Origin: an uncultured Methanobrevibacter sp.
GTDB taxonomy: Archaea; Methanobacteriota; Methanobacteria; Methanobacteriales; Methanobacteriaceae
DNA: 5,640 bases
NCBI RefSeq assembly: GCF_937906425.1
Contig: NZ_CALCYR010000178.1
Location: 1-5,640, forward strand
Reading direction: 5' to 3'
Shown piece by piece: positions 5,531 through 5,640 of this stretch. Made by a program: the position numbers and the translations under genes. A model generated the notes under the pieces. That model was not told where the DNA came from and did not search any database. It saw nothing but the letters and a program-made list of their open reading frames with translations. The first letter of the stretch is position 1, and each line of letters begins with the position of its first letter.

Positions 5531-5621
5531 TTATCTAATTTTATTTATTTTTATTTATTTTTCCTTTTTTCCTTTTTTTCCTTATTTTTATCTAATTTTA
5601 TTTATTTTTATCTATTTTTCC
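5524..5621 (+). repeat. 57-bp-period direct repeat in a G-free tract
   Basis: Positions 5524-5564 and 5581-5621 match over 41 bases with one difference (T5555/C5612). They are separated by a T/C-rich spacer of 16 bases. The unit contains ATCTAATTTTATTTATTTTT. The repeat may continue beyond the window, since CCTTATTTTT recurs up to the last base. The low complexity limits its meaning, but a 41-base match is more than expected from composition alone. Confidence 0.65.
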
Positions 5622-5640
5622 TTATTTTTCCTTATTTTTA

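Overview
The window is very AT-rich DNA with long T-rich gaps. It carries five plus-strand genes and no credible minus-strand gene. It most likely comes from a methanogenic archaeon of the order Methanobacteriales, probably Methanobrevibacter or a close relative. The reasons are the archaeal-type PRPP synthase, HypA and HypB proteins very like those of methanogens, Shine-Dalgarno (SD) sequences of the GGTGAT type just before the starts, TATA boxes rather than -35/-10 promoters, and oligo-T tracts in place of stem-loop terminators. The genus is an inference; no rRNA or marker gene is present to settle it.

Layout. Positions 1-111 are AT-rich leader. 112-1209 encodes an unrecognised protein with many membrane spans. 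1210-1399 holds a serial oligo-T terminator, a compact GC-richer island that can fold into two hairpins, and a TATA box. 1400-2176 encodes a channel-like membrane protein whose last third resembles a potassium-channel pore module with a non-canonical filter. 2177-2799 is a long gene-free, T-rich stretch. 2800-3723 is prs (ribose-phosphate pyrophosphokinase). 3724-4114 is gene-free with a 44-bp tandem duplication. 4115-4492 is hypA. 4493-4805 is gene-free with a 43-bp tandem duplication and a small structured element carrying a strong SD and a 7-codon frame. 4806-5483 is hypB. 5484-5640 is a G-free T/C/A tract with a 57-bp-period duplication.

How the genes relate. HypA and HypB are partner maturation proteins that deliver nickel to [NiFe] hydrogenases, which hydrogenotrophic methanogens need for growth on H2. 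HypB here ends in a natural run of five histidines, which would supply a nickel-storage function usually found at the other end of the protein. Prs makes PRPP for nucleotide, histidine and, in methanogens, methanopterin synthesis. It has no direct functional link to the hyp genes. The two membrane proteins have no clear link to the rest. Every gap between genes is 190 bases or more and begins in or contains T-rich tracts, so the genes are more likely separate transcription units than one operon.

The points most worth a second look are the two structured islands (about 1309-1351 and 4638-4688), the odd channel filter, the HypB histidine tail, and near-exact tandem duplications of similar period (43-57 bp) in three separate gaps. 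I found no mobile element, CRISPR array, tRNA or rRNA, and no defensible new multi-gene system.
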